Below are positions 8,673 through 15,851 of a stretch of DNA of 24,215 bases, in pieces. The position numbers and the translations under genes are program-made. Source of the DNA: Bacteroidales bacterium UBA6192. Its GTDB lineage: Bacteria; Bacteroidota; Bacteroidia; Bacteroidales; F082. Position 1 is the first letter of the stretch, and every line of letters starts with the position of its first letter. The notes below the pieces were generated by a model. The model searched no databases, was not told the origin of the DNA, and was given only the letters and a program-made list of their open reading frames with translations. The DNA is taken from positions 1-24,215 of the forward strand of contig DITE01000032.1 of the NCBI GenBank assembly GCA_002422725.1. Reading direction: 5' to 3'.

Positions 8673-9653
8673 TCATTTATTTATCTCCGGAAGGCTTATA
8701 TCCGGAGCTGGCAACTGCTTTTTGGTGAAATTTTCAAGTCGGGCCAGTTTAATGCTGGCGTTGAGTTCAAATCCGATAAGCAGGATAATAGCATTAAAGT
8801 ACAACCACATCAAAAAAATGATCAGTGTTCCAATCGAACCATACAAAGCATTGTATTGCGAGAAATTGGCGACATAATAATTGAAAACAAGGGTTCCTGC
8901 TACCAAAAGGGCTGTCGCGAGTATTGAGCCAGGACTAAAAAATCTATAGGTACGGCGCTTCGCCGGGGCATAATAATACAGAAAAGAAATACTAAGAAAT
9001 GTGAGTAAAAGAATGATCAACCATTGAACCACCTGTAGCAAAACAAAGGTGAATTCGGATTGAATCCATCCGTTCAGCTGCATCCATTGGATCAAAACCC
9101 CACCCGTAGTAATGAGTATGATGCTGATCAATACAAGAATTGAGAGTGCAAGCAGCAAAAATATGGCAACCAGTCGTTGTTGCAGCCATGTTTTGGTTTC
9201 AATGTTGTGCCAGGTGCTGTTAAACCCGTCAATAATAGCACTTATTCCGTTAGTACTGAAAATAAACATAAGCACAAAACTCACCGAAAGCAATCCGGTA
9301 TTCTGACGCATGACGATGTCAAAAATAGTTGATTCAACTGCTTCAAAGGTGTTACTGGGTATAATTTCTTTGAAAAGCTCAAACAATGAAGCTTGAAAAT
9401 TCTCAATGGGGATATAAGGTATCAGGGTAAAGATAAAGATGATAAAGGGGAAAATTGCCAGAAAAAAACTAAAAGCAACTGAAGAAGCCCTTAAGGTTAA
9501 TGACCCCTCAAACAGTCCTTTCCAGAAGAACACCAGAACATCATACAAAGGAACACGACCAAATCCGGGTATAATGATCAACCGCAGCAGACTCACCAAT
9601 TTATCGCGGTAAAAAATATATATTCTGAGGTATCTGGCAGGTATCTGAATCAC
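8673..9653 (-). CDS. YihY/virulence factor BrkB family membrane protein
   Basis: This 326-residue inner-membrane protein has about six hydrophobic helices and belongs to the family once mislabelled ribonuclease BN. The signature 'LTLRASSVAFSFFLAIFP' sits in the first third, as expected. 'ISAIIDGFNSTWHN' and the C-terminal 'YGSIGTLIIFLMWLYFNAIILLIGFELNA' are also characteristic. YihY-family proteins have been connected with transport of anionic lipids to the outer membrane, but the role in this phylum is unproven. The start is a GTG at 9653, 11 bases after the nadC stop, so the protein is translated within the nadC operon. A charged C-terminal tail ends in DISLPEINK. Family assignment is secure; function is inferred from relatives. 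Confidence 0.88.
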   Translation of the reverse strand: MIQIPARYLRIYIFYRDKLVSLLRLIIIPGFGRVPLYDVLVFFWKGLFEGSLTLRASSVAFSFFLAIFPFIIFIFTLIPYIPIENFQASLFELFKEIIPSNTFEAVESTIFDIVMRQNTGLLSVSFVLMFIFSTNGISAIIDGFNSTWHNIETKTWLQQRLVAIFLLLALSILVLISIILITTGGVLIQWMQLNGWIQSEFTFVLLQVVQWLIILLLTFLSISFLYYYAPAKRRTYRFFSPGSILATALLVAGTLVFNYYVANFSQYNALYGSIGTLIIFLMWLYFNAIILLIGFELNASIKLARLENFTKKQLPAPDISLPEINK

Positions 9654-9664
9654 TTTGCTGAAAA

Positions 9665-10516
9665 TTAAATTACAGCCCTAAGGCTCATATCCAGGCTTTT
9701 AATCTGATGTGTCAGGGCTCCGATAGAAATAAAATCAACGCCAGTTTCCGCATAGTCCCTTAAAGTTTCCTCGGTGATGCCCCCTGATGCTTCTGTTTCA
9801 AACCTTGAGGCAACCAGCTTCACCGCTTTACGCATGTCATCCGGGCTAAAGTTATCGAACATGACACGCTGAAAACCACCAACCTCCAGCGCAGTTTCAA
9901 GCTCTTCAAAATTCCTCACCTCCACTTCAATGCCCAACCTGAGATTGTTTCTTTCCACATAATCGCGTGCCATTTGAATTGCTTTGGCTATACCGCCTGC
10001 AAAATCAACATGGTTATTCTTGATCATGATCATATCAAATAAACCAAACCTGTGGTTGTAACCACCTCCAAATCTGACTGCTAACTTTTCAAGATGTCGC
10101 ATATTGGGAGTTGTCTTCCGAGTATCAAGCAGTTTTACGGGCAAATCCTGAACCAACTTTACCAGTCGGTTGGTTTCTGTAGCGATACCGCTCATCCGTT
10201 GCATAAAATTCAGCACAAGTCGTTCAGAAGCCAACAATGACCTAACATCACCTGAAACATCAAAGGCAACATCTCCGGGCATAACCAATTCACCATCATG
10301 AATATACTCCTTAAAAACAAGTGAAGGATCGATCTGAGAAAACACCATTCTGGCCACCCCAACTCCGGCAAGTATGCCATGCTGTTTGACAAGCAGATTC
10401 ATTTTTCCTTTTGTTTCGGCAGTTATGGTTGCCATCGAGCTGTGGTCACCACTTCCTATATCTTCCCTTATCGCCAGTTCAATCAGCTCATAAATTGTTG
10501 GAATACTATTGCTCAT
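9665..10516 (-). CDS. nadC: Nicotinate-nucleotide pyrophosphorylase, carboxylating (quinolinate phosphoribosyltransferase)
   Basis: This 283-residue cytoplasmic enzyme converts quinolinate and phosphoribosyl pyrophosphate to nicotinate mononucleotide plus CO2 in de novo NAD synthesis. The length is typical. Visible active-site motifs, in order: 'SERLVLNFMQRMSGIAT' (97-113), DTRKTTP (131-137), GGGYNHR (150-156), IKNNH (165-169), EVEV (197-200), MFDN (219-222), ASGGI (243-247) and SIGALTH (264-270). All the positively charged residues expected to hold the phosphoribosyl and quinolinate groups are present. The gene start overlaps the end of the DUF4783 gene by 11 bases, and the YihY gene follows after 11 bases. 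No nadA or nadB is in the window. Confident assignment. Confidence 0.97.
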   Translation of the reverse strand: MSNSIPTIYELIELAIREDIGSGDHSSMATITAETKGKMNLLVKQHGILAGVGVARMVFSQIDPSLVFKEYIHDGELVMPGDVAFDVSGDVRSLLASERLVLNFMQRMSGIATETNRLVKLVQDLPVKLLDTRKTTPNMRHLEKLAVRFGGGYNHRFGLFDMIMIKNNHVDFAGGIAKAIQMARDYVERNNLRLGIEVEVRNFEELETALEVGGFQRVMFDNFSPDDMRKAVKLVASRFETEASGGITEETLRDYAETGVDFISIGALTHQIKSLDMSLRAVI

Positions 10517-10913
10517 TTTTTCTCAGGCTCAGATAATGAATATTCATTTTTCCGGACGATTCATTAAGCAGGATATACACCCTGAATAATCCGCTGTTAC
10601 AGTGTAAATAACCAATAATATAAAATGAACTGCTTGTTTTACCTTCCTGCTTCAATTCATATGATCTGGGGATATTCTGTCCAAACCATTCCTTCAAAAC
10701 CATTTGTGCCTGATTTTTGCTGTATTTCCCCTTGCCCGGTTCAACATCAAGTTCCACATTACCAGTAAACATGTCGGATAAAGCACGTGTATCGGCTTTG
10801 AGCAATGCATTTCCGATATCTGTCGTTATGTTCTCCGGTACTTGTGCAGCAACCGGAAAGCAAACGAATAGAAAAACTGTGATTAAAAAGATGTTACGCA
10901 AAAACTGCTGCAT
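10506..10913 (-). CDS. DUF4783 family periplasmic/exported protein
   Basis: This 135-residue small exported protein has an N-terminal signal peptide ('NIFLITVFLFVCFPVAAQ', cleavage likely after AAQ near residue 24). The mature part has the look of an NTF2-like or SnoaL-type alpha+beta fold: 'ALLKADTRALSDMFTGNVEL' is followed by 'QAQMVLKEWF' and 'GYLHCNSGLFRVYILL'. This matches the DUF4783 proteins of Bacteroidota, which often lie directly before nadC. I chose the ATG at 10913; the longer frame from 11021 adds 36 residues unlike a signal peptide. It is the first gene of the operon DUF4783-nadC-yihY-GT4-FkbM, with a candidate -7 box 20 bases upstream. Biochemical role unknown. Confidence 0.8.
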   Translation of the reverse strand: MQQFLRNIFLITVFLFVCFPVAAQVPENITTDIGNALLKADTRALSDMFTGNVELDVEPGKGKYSKNQAQMVLKEWFGQNIPRSYELKQEGKTSSSFYIIGYLHCNSGLFRVYILLNESSGKMNIHYLSLRKNEQ

Positions 10914-10933
10914 TATCCAAAAATTTGTGCTGT

Positions 10934-10941
10934 CAAAATTA
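10934..10941 (-). promoter_or_regulatory. Candidate -7 promoter element for the DUF4783-nadC operon
   Basis: The minus strand reads TAATTTTG, an exact TAnnTTTG match, with 20 bases to the ATG at 10913. The sequence upstream is T-rich, but no TTG stands at the preferred spacing. It falls within the longer reading frame, which supports the shorter start. Confidence 0.45.
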
Positions 10942-11166
10942 CACCAAAAAATCAAAAAGGTAAGAAAAAACCTTAAGCTGCTGGCTTTTCCTTCCCAACA
11001 CAAATACACAACAAAAAACATTCCGGAAATTGTTGATATGATGTTACCAAAAAAGGAGACTTACTGCTTAAAAAAACTGACACATTAGTGTATCTTCGCT
11101 GCGTAATGAAGAATATCTTAATATAAATAACAACTATCTATCCGCAAGATTCTAAATTATTTAGTC

Positions 11167-11898
11167 ATGAAATTAAAAAACATTCCGGGCTTTTTGAACC
11201 TCACCTTACTATCCATTGTTCTAACGTCCTGCCAAATAGCACCAGAAAAGACGGAAACTGAAAAATTTGATAAAGAGTTAAAGAGTTTCAACCAGACCAT
11301 GAGCGAAGTTGGCCAGACAATGGATATGGTTGACGCCATGCAGCAGGAAGTCGAAATGATTGAACAGCAGCGCGCAATAGGAGAAATTACGGATGAGCAG
11401 GCAAATAAATTGCTTGCTGAGGTTAAGCAAACCTATGGCAGAGCCATTGCCCGCAGTTCGAAAAGCAATCCCGCCAGTGGGTTACCTGTCTGGGCCCGCG
11501 AGCTTGGGCTAACCGAACCTCAGGGACTTACAATAGATGTGGACTATTCCCAACTGACTTCTGCCAACAATCCGAACGAGGGATTTAATTCCATTATGCT
11601 CGTTTACACCGGACCCTATAACCTGTCGATGAATGAGGCTGAACGTATCGCCAAATCAGCGATGATTCCGCTCAGCAAGGATTATGAACAGGCAATTGAG
11701 CTTGCAAAAACCTACGGCAGCACCCCTATCAAAGGTATTGCCTATATGAATTTCGATCCCTTTATCCAGGACAATGATATCAACATTTCGATTACAGTTG
11801 ATGAGGACGGCACCCTTACCATCAGCGCTGTTAACGTCAGACAAATGAAAAGGATGTTCGATAGGGAACAAATTGACAACACTGAAGTTGAGGAATAA
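11167..11898 (+). CDS. Lipoprotein of unknown function
   Basis: This 243-residue predicted lipoprotein has a signal peptide with a lipobox LTSC (cysteine at about residue 22), so it is probably lipid-anchored in the outer or inner membrane. Just after the anchor is a long charged helical region (about 30-85) with 'QTMDMVDAMQQEVEMIEQQR' and 'QANKLLAEVKQTYGRAIARS', likely a coiled coil. A globular part follows with 'PVWARELGLTEPQGL', and the protein ends with an acidic beta-rich region ('INISITVDEDGTLTISAVNV') and an acidic tail. I do not recognise the family. A short-chain dehydrogenase gene follows after 5 bases, so the two are probably co-transcribed. The upstream gap holds only a poor -7 match (TATCTTCG at 11091), far from the start. 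Confidence 0.75.
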   Translation: MKLKNIPGFLNLTLLSIVLTSCQIAPEKTETEKFDKELKSFNQTMSEVGQTMDMVDAMQQEVEMIEQQRAIGEITDEQANKLLAEVKQTYGRAIARSSKSNPASGLPVWARELGLTEPQGLTIDVDYSQLTSANNPNEGFNSIMLVYTGPYNLSMNEAERIAKSAMIPLSKDYEQAIELAKTYGSTPIKGIAYMNFDPFIQDNDINISITVDEDGTLTISAVNVRQMKRMFDREQIDNTEVEE

Positions 11899-11903
11899 AA
11901 ATA

Positions 11904-12587
11904 ATGACTGATGTAATCATTACCGGTGCCGGCAAGGGAATTGGATTTAGCCTGGTTGAAGAGTTTGTTAAACTTTCCGGATATAGGATTTTAGCCATTT
12001 CACGCAACATTGGCAAGCTTAAAAAATTTGATCCGGAAACGGTTATATCCGCCTCCATTGATCTTGGAAAAGCCGATGCTATTTCCAGCATACTTCATTT
12101 GATCGGTGTTCATTCATTTGCACCTGAAATATTGATCAACAATGCAGGACTACTGATTAACAAAGCTTTTCAAGACCTATCCCCAGCCGATTTTGATGCA
12201 GTTTTTCACATCAATGTTAAAGCACCATTTTTACTCTCTCAGGCGTTACTGCCTCATTTTAGACCCAATGCCCACATTGTCAATATCGGCAGCATGGGAG
12301 GCTTTCAGGGAAGTGCTAAGTTTGCGGGGCTTTCGCTTTATAGTGCTAGCAAAGCAGCCCTGACTACCCTGAGCGAATGCATGGCCGAAGAATTTAAAAA
12401 CCTGAACATCAAAGTAAACTGTCTTGCTCTGGGCGCTGCCCGTACAGAAATGCTCGCAGAGGCTTTTCCGGGTTATCATGCACCTGTTTCAGCCGAAGAA
12501 ATGGCCCGGTTTATTGCCGGATTTGCTCAAAACGGGCACCATTTTTTCAACGGCAAAATCCTGCCTGTATCGCTTTCAACTCCCTGA
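11904..12587 (+). CDS. Short-chain dehydrogenase/reductase (SDR) family oxidoreductase
   Basis: This 227-residue cytoplasmic NAD(P)-dependent oxidoreductase is of the classical SDR type. The cofactor-binding loop TGAGKGIG is at residues 7-14 and NNAG at 79-82. The catalytic triad is Ser130 in 'NIGSMGG', Tyr146 and Lys150 in YSASK. The residue pattern after beta-2 (ISRN, about 32-35) could favour NADPH, but this is a guess. It is on the short side for a classical SDR, with a reduced C-terminal substrate loop; 'AARTEMLAEAFPG' follows the usual PG-type position. The start is 5 bases after the lipoprotein stop, suggesting a two-gene unit. The substrate is unknown. Confidence 0.9.
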   Translation: MTDVIITGAGKGIGFSLVEEFVKLSGYRILAISRNIGKLKKFDPETVISASIDLGKADAISSILHLIGVHSFAPEILINNAGLLINKAFQDLSPADFDAVFHINVKAPFLLSQALLPHFRPNAHIVNIGSMGGFQGSAKFAGLSLYSASKAALTTLSECMAEEFKNLNIKVNCLALGAARTEMLAEAFPGYHAPVSAEEMARFIAGFAQNGHHFFNGKILPVSLSTP

Positions 12588-12611
12588 CAGCGCATGTTTG
12601 GTATAGAACGC

Positions 12612-12643
12612 TTGACAATATATCGCATGAATGCTTATCTTTG
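12612..12643 (+). promoter_or_regulatory. Promoter of the rseC-like gene (-33 TTG and -7 TATCTTTG)
   Basis: A TTGACA at 12612-12617 is followed by TATCTTTG at 12636-12643, an exact TAnnTTTG match. There are 21 bases between the TTG and the -7 box, the spacing expected for Bacteroidota primary-sigma promoters. It overlaps the first codons of the longest open frame (ATG at 12631), so translation must start further in, at 12667. This is the best promoter in the window. Confidence 0.7.
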
Positions 12644-12666
12644 TACAATTGAATAATTCATGTGTC

Positions 12667-13086
12667 ATGCCGCAAACTGGTGAAACTATTTCGCATCCTG
12701 GTGTAATAAAAAGCATTGAAGGCAACAACATCAAAGTGATGATTCTGTCCACTTCGGCATGTTCCTCCTGTCAGGTAAAAGGGGCATGCAATATGGCAGA
12801 AATGGCAGAAAAACTGGTTGATATTGAGCAGCGTGATAAGCATATGCATCAAGTTGGCGACACGGTAACAGTTACTATGAAGCTGTCGCACGGCCGCATG
12901 GCCGTTATCCTGGGATATTTCGTTCCTTTTGTAGTGATGCTGGTTACACTCATATCCCTCAATCTTGCCGGACTTAGTGAAGGCTTGACAGGGCTTTTTT
13001 CATTACTGATCCTTGTTCCTTATTACACCATTCTTTACTTCAACCGAGACCGCCTTAATAAGAACTTTAGTTTTCAAATAAGTTAA
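12667..13086 (+). CDS. rseC: RseC/MucC family (SoxR-reducing system) membrane protein
   Basis: This 139-residue small membrane protein has a cysteine-containing N-terminal domain and two transmembrane helices (about 78-100 and 105-125). The cysteines C32, C35 and C41 (C-x2-C-x5-C in 'ACSSCQVKGACNM') are typical of RseC homologues and may bind an iron-sulfur cluster or act in redox sensing. In Enterobacteria RseC works with the Rsx (Rnf-like) proteins to reduce the SoxR regulator. In Bacteroidota a homologue usually stands just before rnfB. Here rnfB lies 2.8 kb downstream, after a secreted-protein gene and a terminator. I chose the ATG at 12667 because the promoter lies over the ATG at 12631. 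An electron-transfer partner of Rnf is the likely role; this is inference. Confidence 0.85.
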   Translation: MPQTGETISHPGVIKSIEGNNIKVMILSTSACSSCQVKGACNMAEMAEKLVDIEQRDKHMHQVGDTVTVTMKLSHGRMAVILGYFVPFVVMLVTLISLNLAGLSEGLTGLFSLLILVPYYTILYFNRDRLNKNFSFQIS

Positions 13087-13139
13087 ACATCAATTCATTC
13101 AACAGCCTATTAATCATTAACTTCACAATTCGAAAAGAT

Positions 13140-15515
13140 ATGAAAAATGTGATTCTGATCGTCTTACTAATGGTTTCTGCTTTATTTGTTACCGGACAAG
13201 AGCAGAACATCATCACCTCCATGCCTGTCGATAGGGTGCTTAAAGCTACCTATTTCGACAAAACTCCTGCCTTGCGCGACATTCAGCCCATACCACCCGG
13301 CGAACGAAAAAGAGCCTGGAAAAATGATCTTATCGGGAACAAATCGATTGAAAATCCTCCAATCAATATGGATGTTCCGGAAAACACGGAGATGAGCGAT
13401 CCCGCTCTGCAAGAGGAATATACTTCAAATGAAGATTACTGGCCTTTGTATAATTTTCTGGGATTGGGCAATGTTAATGGCGTATTTCCACCCGATACGG
13501 AAGGAGATGTTGGCCTAAACCATTATTTCCTGATGATAAACTCCTCTTTTGCTATTTATGACAAAACTGGCATTCAACTTTACGGGCCTGCAGACAACAG
13601 CACCATCTGGAATGGATTCCCGGGTCCATGGAGCGGCACCAATGATGGTGACCCGATTGTTGTGTATGATGAACTGGCCGACAGATGGTTTGTAAGTCAG
13701 TTTGCTGTTAACACCTCTGATGGAAGCTTCTGGGAATTGGTAGCCATATCCGAAACTGCCGATCCAACAGGCGCATATTACCGCTACGCTTTCGAATTTC
13801 CCTATTTCAATGATTATCCTAAATTTGGGGTATGGCCTTCAGCTTATCTTGGGACATTCAATTATTTTAATCCCGGAAGCATGACATACCGTGGAGGTGG
13901 CGCAGTAGTTATGGAGCGCGATGCCATGCTTGCAGGTGATCCGGAAGCGCAGATTATCCTGTTTGGTTCCAATTCTTCAAAATACTCTATACTTCCGGCC
14001 GATTTCGATGGAACTCCACCCCCTGACGGCGAGCCAGCCTATTTTGCACATATGAATACAACTGGTAACAAACAACTTGAGGTGTGGAAAGCAACGATTA
14101 ACTGGAGTAACCCCACTTCTTCAACTTACACTCTGGCAAACAGTCTGGTTGTTGAAACTTTTAACGCAAATGTTGGGACAGTTCCTCAACCTAACACAAC
14201 GCAAAGGCTCTCAAGTATTGCCGGATCATTGATGTACCGCCTGCAATACAGAAATTTCGGATCCTACCAGACACTTGTTGCCAACCACACAGTGAATGTT
14301 AGCGCCAGAGCAGCCATACGCTGGTATGAACTGAGAAAATCCGGCACCAACTGGACAGTGTATCAGCAAGGCACCTATGCCCCAGACAACGATTTTAGGT
14401 GGATGGGCAGCATTGCTATGAATACCAATGGAAATATTGCACTTGGATATTCTGTTTCAAGCTCAACAACTTTCCCAAGCATACGCTACACAGGCCGAAC
14501 AGCCGGTGCTCCGCTGGGCACGATGAACATTCCTGAAACCGTTATCGTCGATGGACTTGCTGCACAAACGAATGTCGACCGATGGGGTGATTACAGTGCC
14601 ATGTCGGTTGACCCTTCTGATGATTCAACATTCTGGTACACACAGATGTACAGGCTAAGCTCAAACTGGCGTACCCGCATTGCTTCGTTTAATCTGGCAC
14701 CAGGTGCTGCGCCCACCATTGAAGCCGGACCCGATGCTTATATGTGCATCAATACCAACACATACACAACCCAGGGAAGCGGAACTGGACTCGAAACAAT
14801 ACTCTGGACTTCAGCTGGCGACGGAATTCTCCTTTATAACGACCGGCTTCAGACACTATATGCCCCTGGCCCTACTGACCGTTCATCAGGTCAGGTAACT
14901 TTGACCCTTGAAGGCACCGGATGGAACGGACAGGAAGTATCCGATGAATTCACTTTGTTTATCAACGGATTACCACAGGCATTTGCAGGCAACGACACCC
15001 TGGTGTGTGAAGATGAATCGATCGAACTCGTCGGACAAGCTATGTTTTCTGATAGCACAATCTGGATAACTGATGGCGATGGTGTTTTCAACAATCCAAA
15101 CCTGCTCAATGCCACATACACACCTGGTATTCAGGATATCGCCAATGGTTCATTGGAATTAACCTTGTATGCATTTGCCAGTGAGGTTTGTACAGGGCAA
15201 GCCAGTGATAAACTTGTGCTCACCGTGGATGAATGCACCAGTGTTGCTGAATCTGAAAATGCCCTTGAACAGGTGTTCATTGTGCCAAACCCGTCAAACG
15301 GAATGTTCACCCTGAAAATGCCGTCAGAAGGCTTCAACAAACTAAACTGGCAGTTGATCAATGCCGATGGTAAAACTGTAAAACGTGGCTCAATCAGACC
15401 AACAAACGACACCTTTGAAAACACTTTTAATTTCCAAAATCTGCCCAAAGGCAGCTATTATCTGAACATGAACTTAGGACTGAAAAATATCAGCAGGCAA
15501 ATTGTTTTACAATAA
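13140..15515 (+). CDS. Secreted protein with Ig/PKD-like repeats and type IX sorting domain
   Basis: This 791-residue exported protein has a signal peptide (MKNVILIVLLMVSALFVTGQ, cleavage near residue 20). Residues about 95-500 form one large domain, with 'GVFPPDTEGDVGLNHYFLMI', 'NDGDPIVVYDELADRWFVSQ', 'NDYPKFGVWP' and 'DRWGDYSAMSVDP'. This pattern recurs in secreted proteins of several phyla and is probably a beta-propeller or similar beta-rich fold; its activity is unknown. Two tandem Ig-like domains follow, starting 'EAGPDAYMC' and 'FAGNDTLVC', each with a W-T/W-I-x-D-GD-G core. The end, from about 709, is a Por-type sorting domain with 'IVPNPSNGMF' and the terminal 'KNISRQIVLQ'. It lies 53 bases after rseC with no clear promoter, and is closed by a strong hairpin, so it is probably read from the rseC promoter. 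Confidence 0.85.
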   Translation: MKNVILIVLLMVSALFVTGQEQNIITSMPVDRVLKATYFDKTPALRDIQPIPPGERKRAWKNDLIGNKSIENPPINMDVPENTEMSDPALQEEYTSNEDYWPLYNFLGLGNVNGVFPPDTEGDVGLNHYFLMINSSFAIYDKTGIQLYGPADNSTIWNGFPGPWSGTNDGDPIVVYDELADRWFVSQFAVNTSDGSFWELVAISETADPTGAYYRYAFEFPYFNDYPKFGVWPSAYLGTFNYFNPGSMTYRGGGAVVMERDAMLAGDPEAQIILFGSNSSKYSILPADFDGTPPPDGEPAYFAHMNTTGNKQLEVWKATINWSNPTSSTYTLANSLVVETFNANVGTVPQPNTTQRLSSIAGSLMYRLQYRNFGSYQTLVANHTVNVSARAAIRWYELRKSGTNWTVYQQGTYAPDNDFRWMGSIAMNTNGNIALGYSVSSSTTFPSIRYTGRTAGAPLGTMNIPETVIVDGLAAQTNVDRWGDYSAMSVDPSDDSTFWYTQMYRLSSNWRTRIASFNLAPGAAPTIEAGPDAYMCINTNTYTTQGSGTGLETILWTSAGDGILLYNDRLQTLYAPGPTDRSSGQVTLTLEGTGWNGQEVSDEFTLFINGLPQAFAGNDTLVCEDESIELVGQAMFSDSTIWITDGDGVFNNPNLLNATYTPGIQDIANGSLELTLYAFASEVCTGQASDKLVLTVDECTSVAESENALEQVFIVPNPSNGMFTLKMPSEGFNKLNWQLINADGKTVKRGSIRPTNDTFENTFNFQNLPKGSYYLNMNLGLKNISRQIVLQ

Positions 15516-15591
15516 ACACTTTGTCAGTTATTTACAAAATTCTTTATACAACTTCTAAATAGCTGGTTAAAAGTCAATTTAGAGTGATTCT

Positions 15592-15643
15592 AAAGTATTA
15601 CGAAAACACATTGATTATCAATTGTTTTCGTAATACTTTTTTT
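15592..15643 (+). terminator. Long hairpin terminator after the 791-residue secreted protein
   Basis: The arms AAAGTATTACGAAAACA (15592-15608) and TGTTTTCGTAATACTTT (15623-15639) are perfectly complementary over 17 pairs. Inside them ATTGAT and ATCAAT pair again around a single T, with only C15609 unpaired. A run of seven T (15637-15643) follows. It is a strong factor-independent terminator in the plus direction, separating the rseC unit from rnfB. Confidence 0.85.
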
Positions 15644-15743
15644 AGGAATAATTCTGAAAAATAGTTTCAACTACTTGTAATAAAGTTAGTTATAACATAT
15701 TCTGCAAAAGTCCCCATCCACTAGCTTGGTTTCATCAATATCG

Positions 15744-15751
15744 TAATTTTG
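15744..15751 (+). promoter_or_regulatory. Candidate -7 element upstream of rnfB (distal)
   Basis: TAATTTTG is an exact TAnnTTTG match. A TTG at 15726-15728 is only 15 bases upstream, shorter than the usual spacing. It would give a leader of about 95 bases before the GTG at 15852. Confidence 0.35.
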
Positions 15752-15820
15752 TACGCTGTTGTCCGGTACACTGTTTGACTTCACTTTTGTCAACAGTTAT
15801 TCTGGTTACGAATAGAAATA

Positions 15821-15828
15821 TACGCTTG
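15821..15828 (+). promoter_or_regulatory. Candidate -7 element upstream of rnfB (proximal)
   Basis: TACGCTTG is one mismatch from TAnnTTTG, but it sits 23 bases before the rnfB start, the same placement seen at the other candidate promoters in this window. No TTG is found at the -33 position. It competes with the distal candidate. Confidence 0.3.
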
Positions 15829-15851
15829 TAAACTACCAAAATACGATACAC

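Larger units (their letters stand above)
15644..15851 (+). other. Leader region before the rnf operon, no gene seen
   Basis: The gene-free interval between the secreted-protein gene and rnfB is 336 bases; after the terminator, 208 remain. I see no open frame of note, no tRNA and no recognisable riboswitch. It holds two candidate -7 boxes, listed separately. A short imperfect inverted repeat (TTTGAC...GTCAAC, near 15774-15795) might bind a regulator, but it is too short to call. Confidence 0.5.

Noticed and set aside
11091..11098. TATCTTCG as promoter of the lipoprotein at 11167
   Set aside because: It has one mismatch, no -33 TTG at a fitting distance, and lies 68 bases from the start, unlike the other promoters here.
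15554..15580. TCTAAAT...ATTTAGA inverted repeat before the terminator
   Set aside because: The stem is only 7 A+T-rich pairs with a long loop; expected by chance in this sequence.
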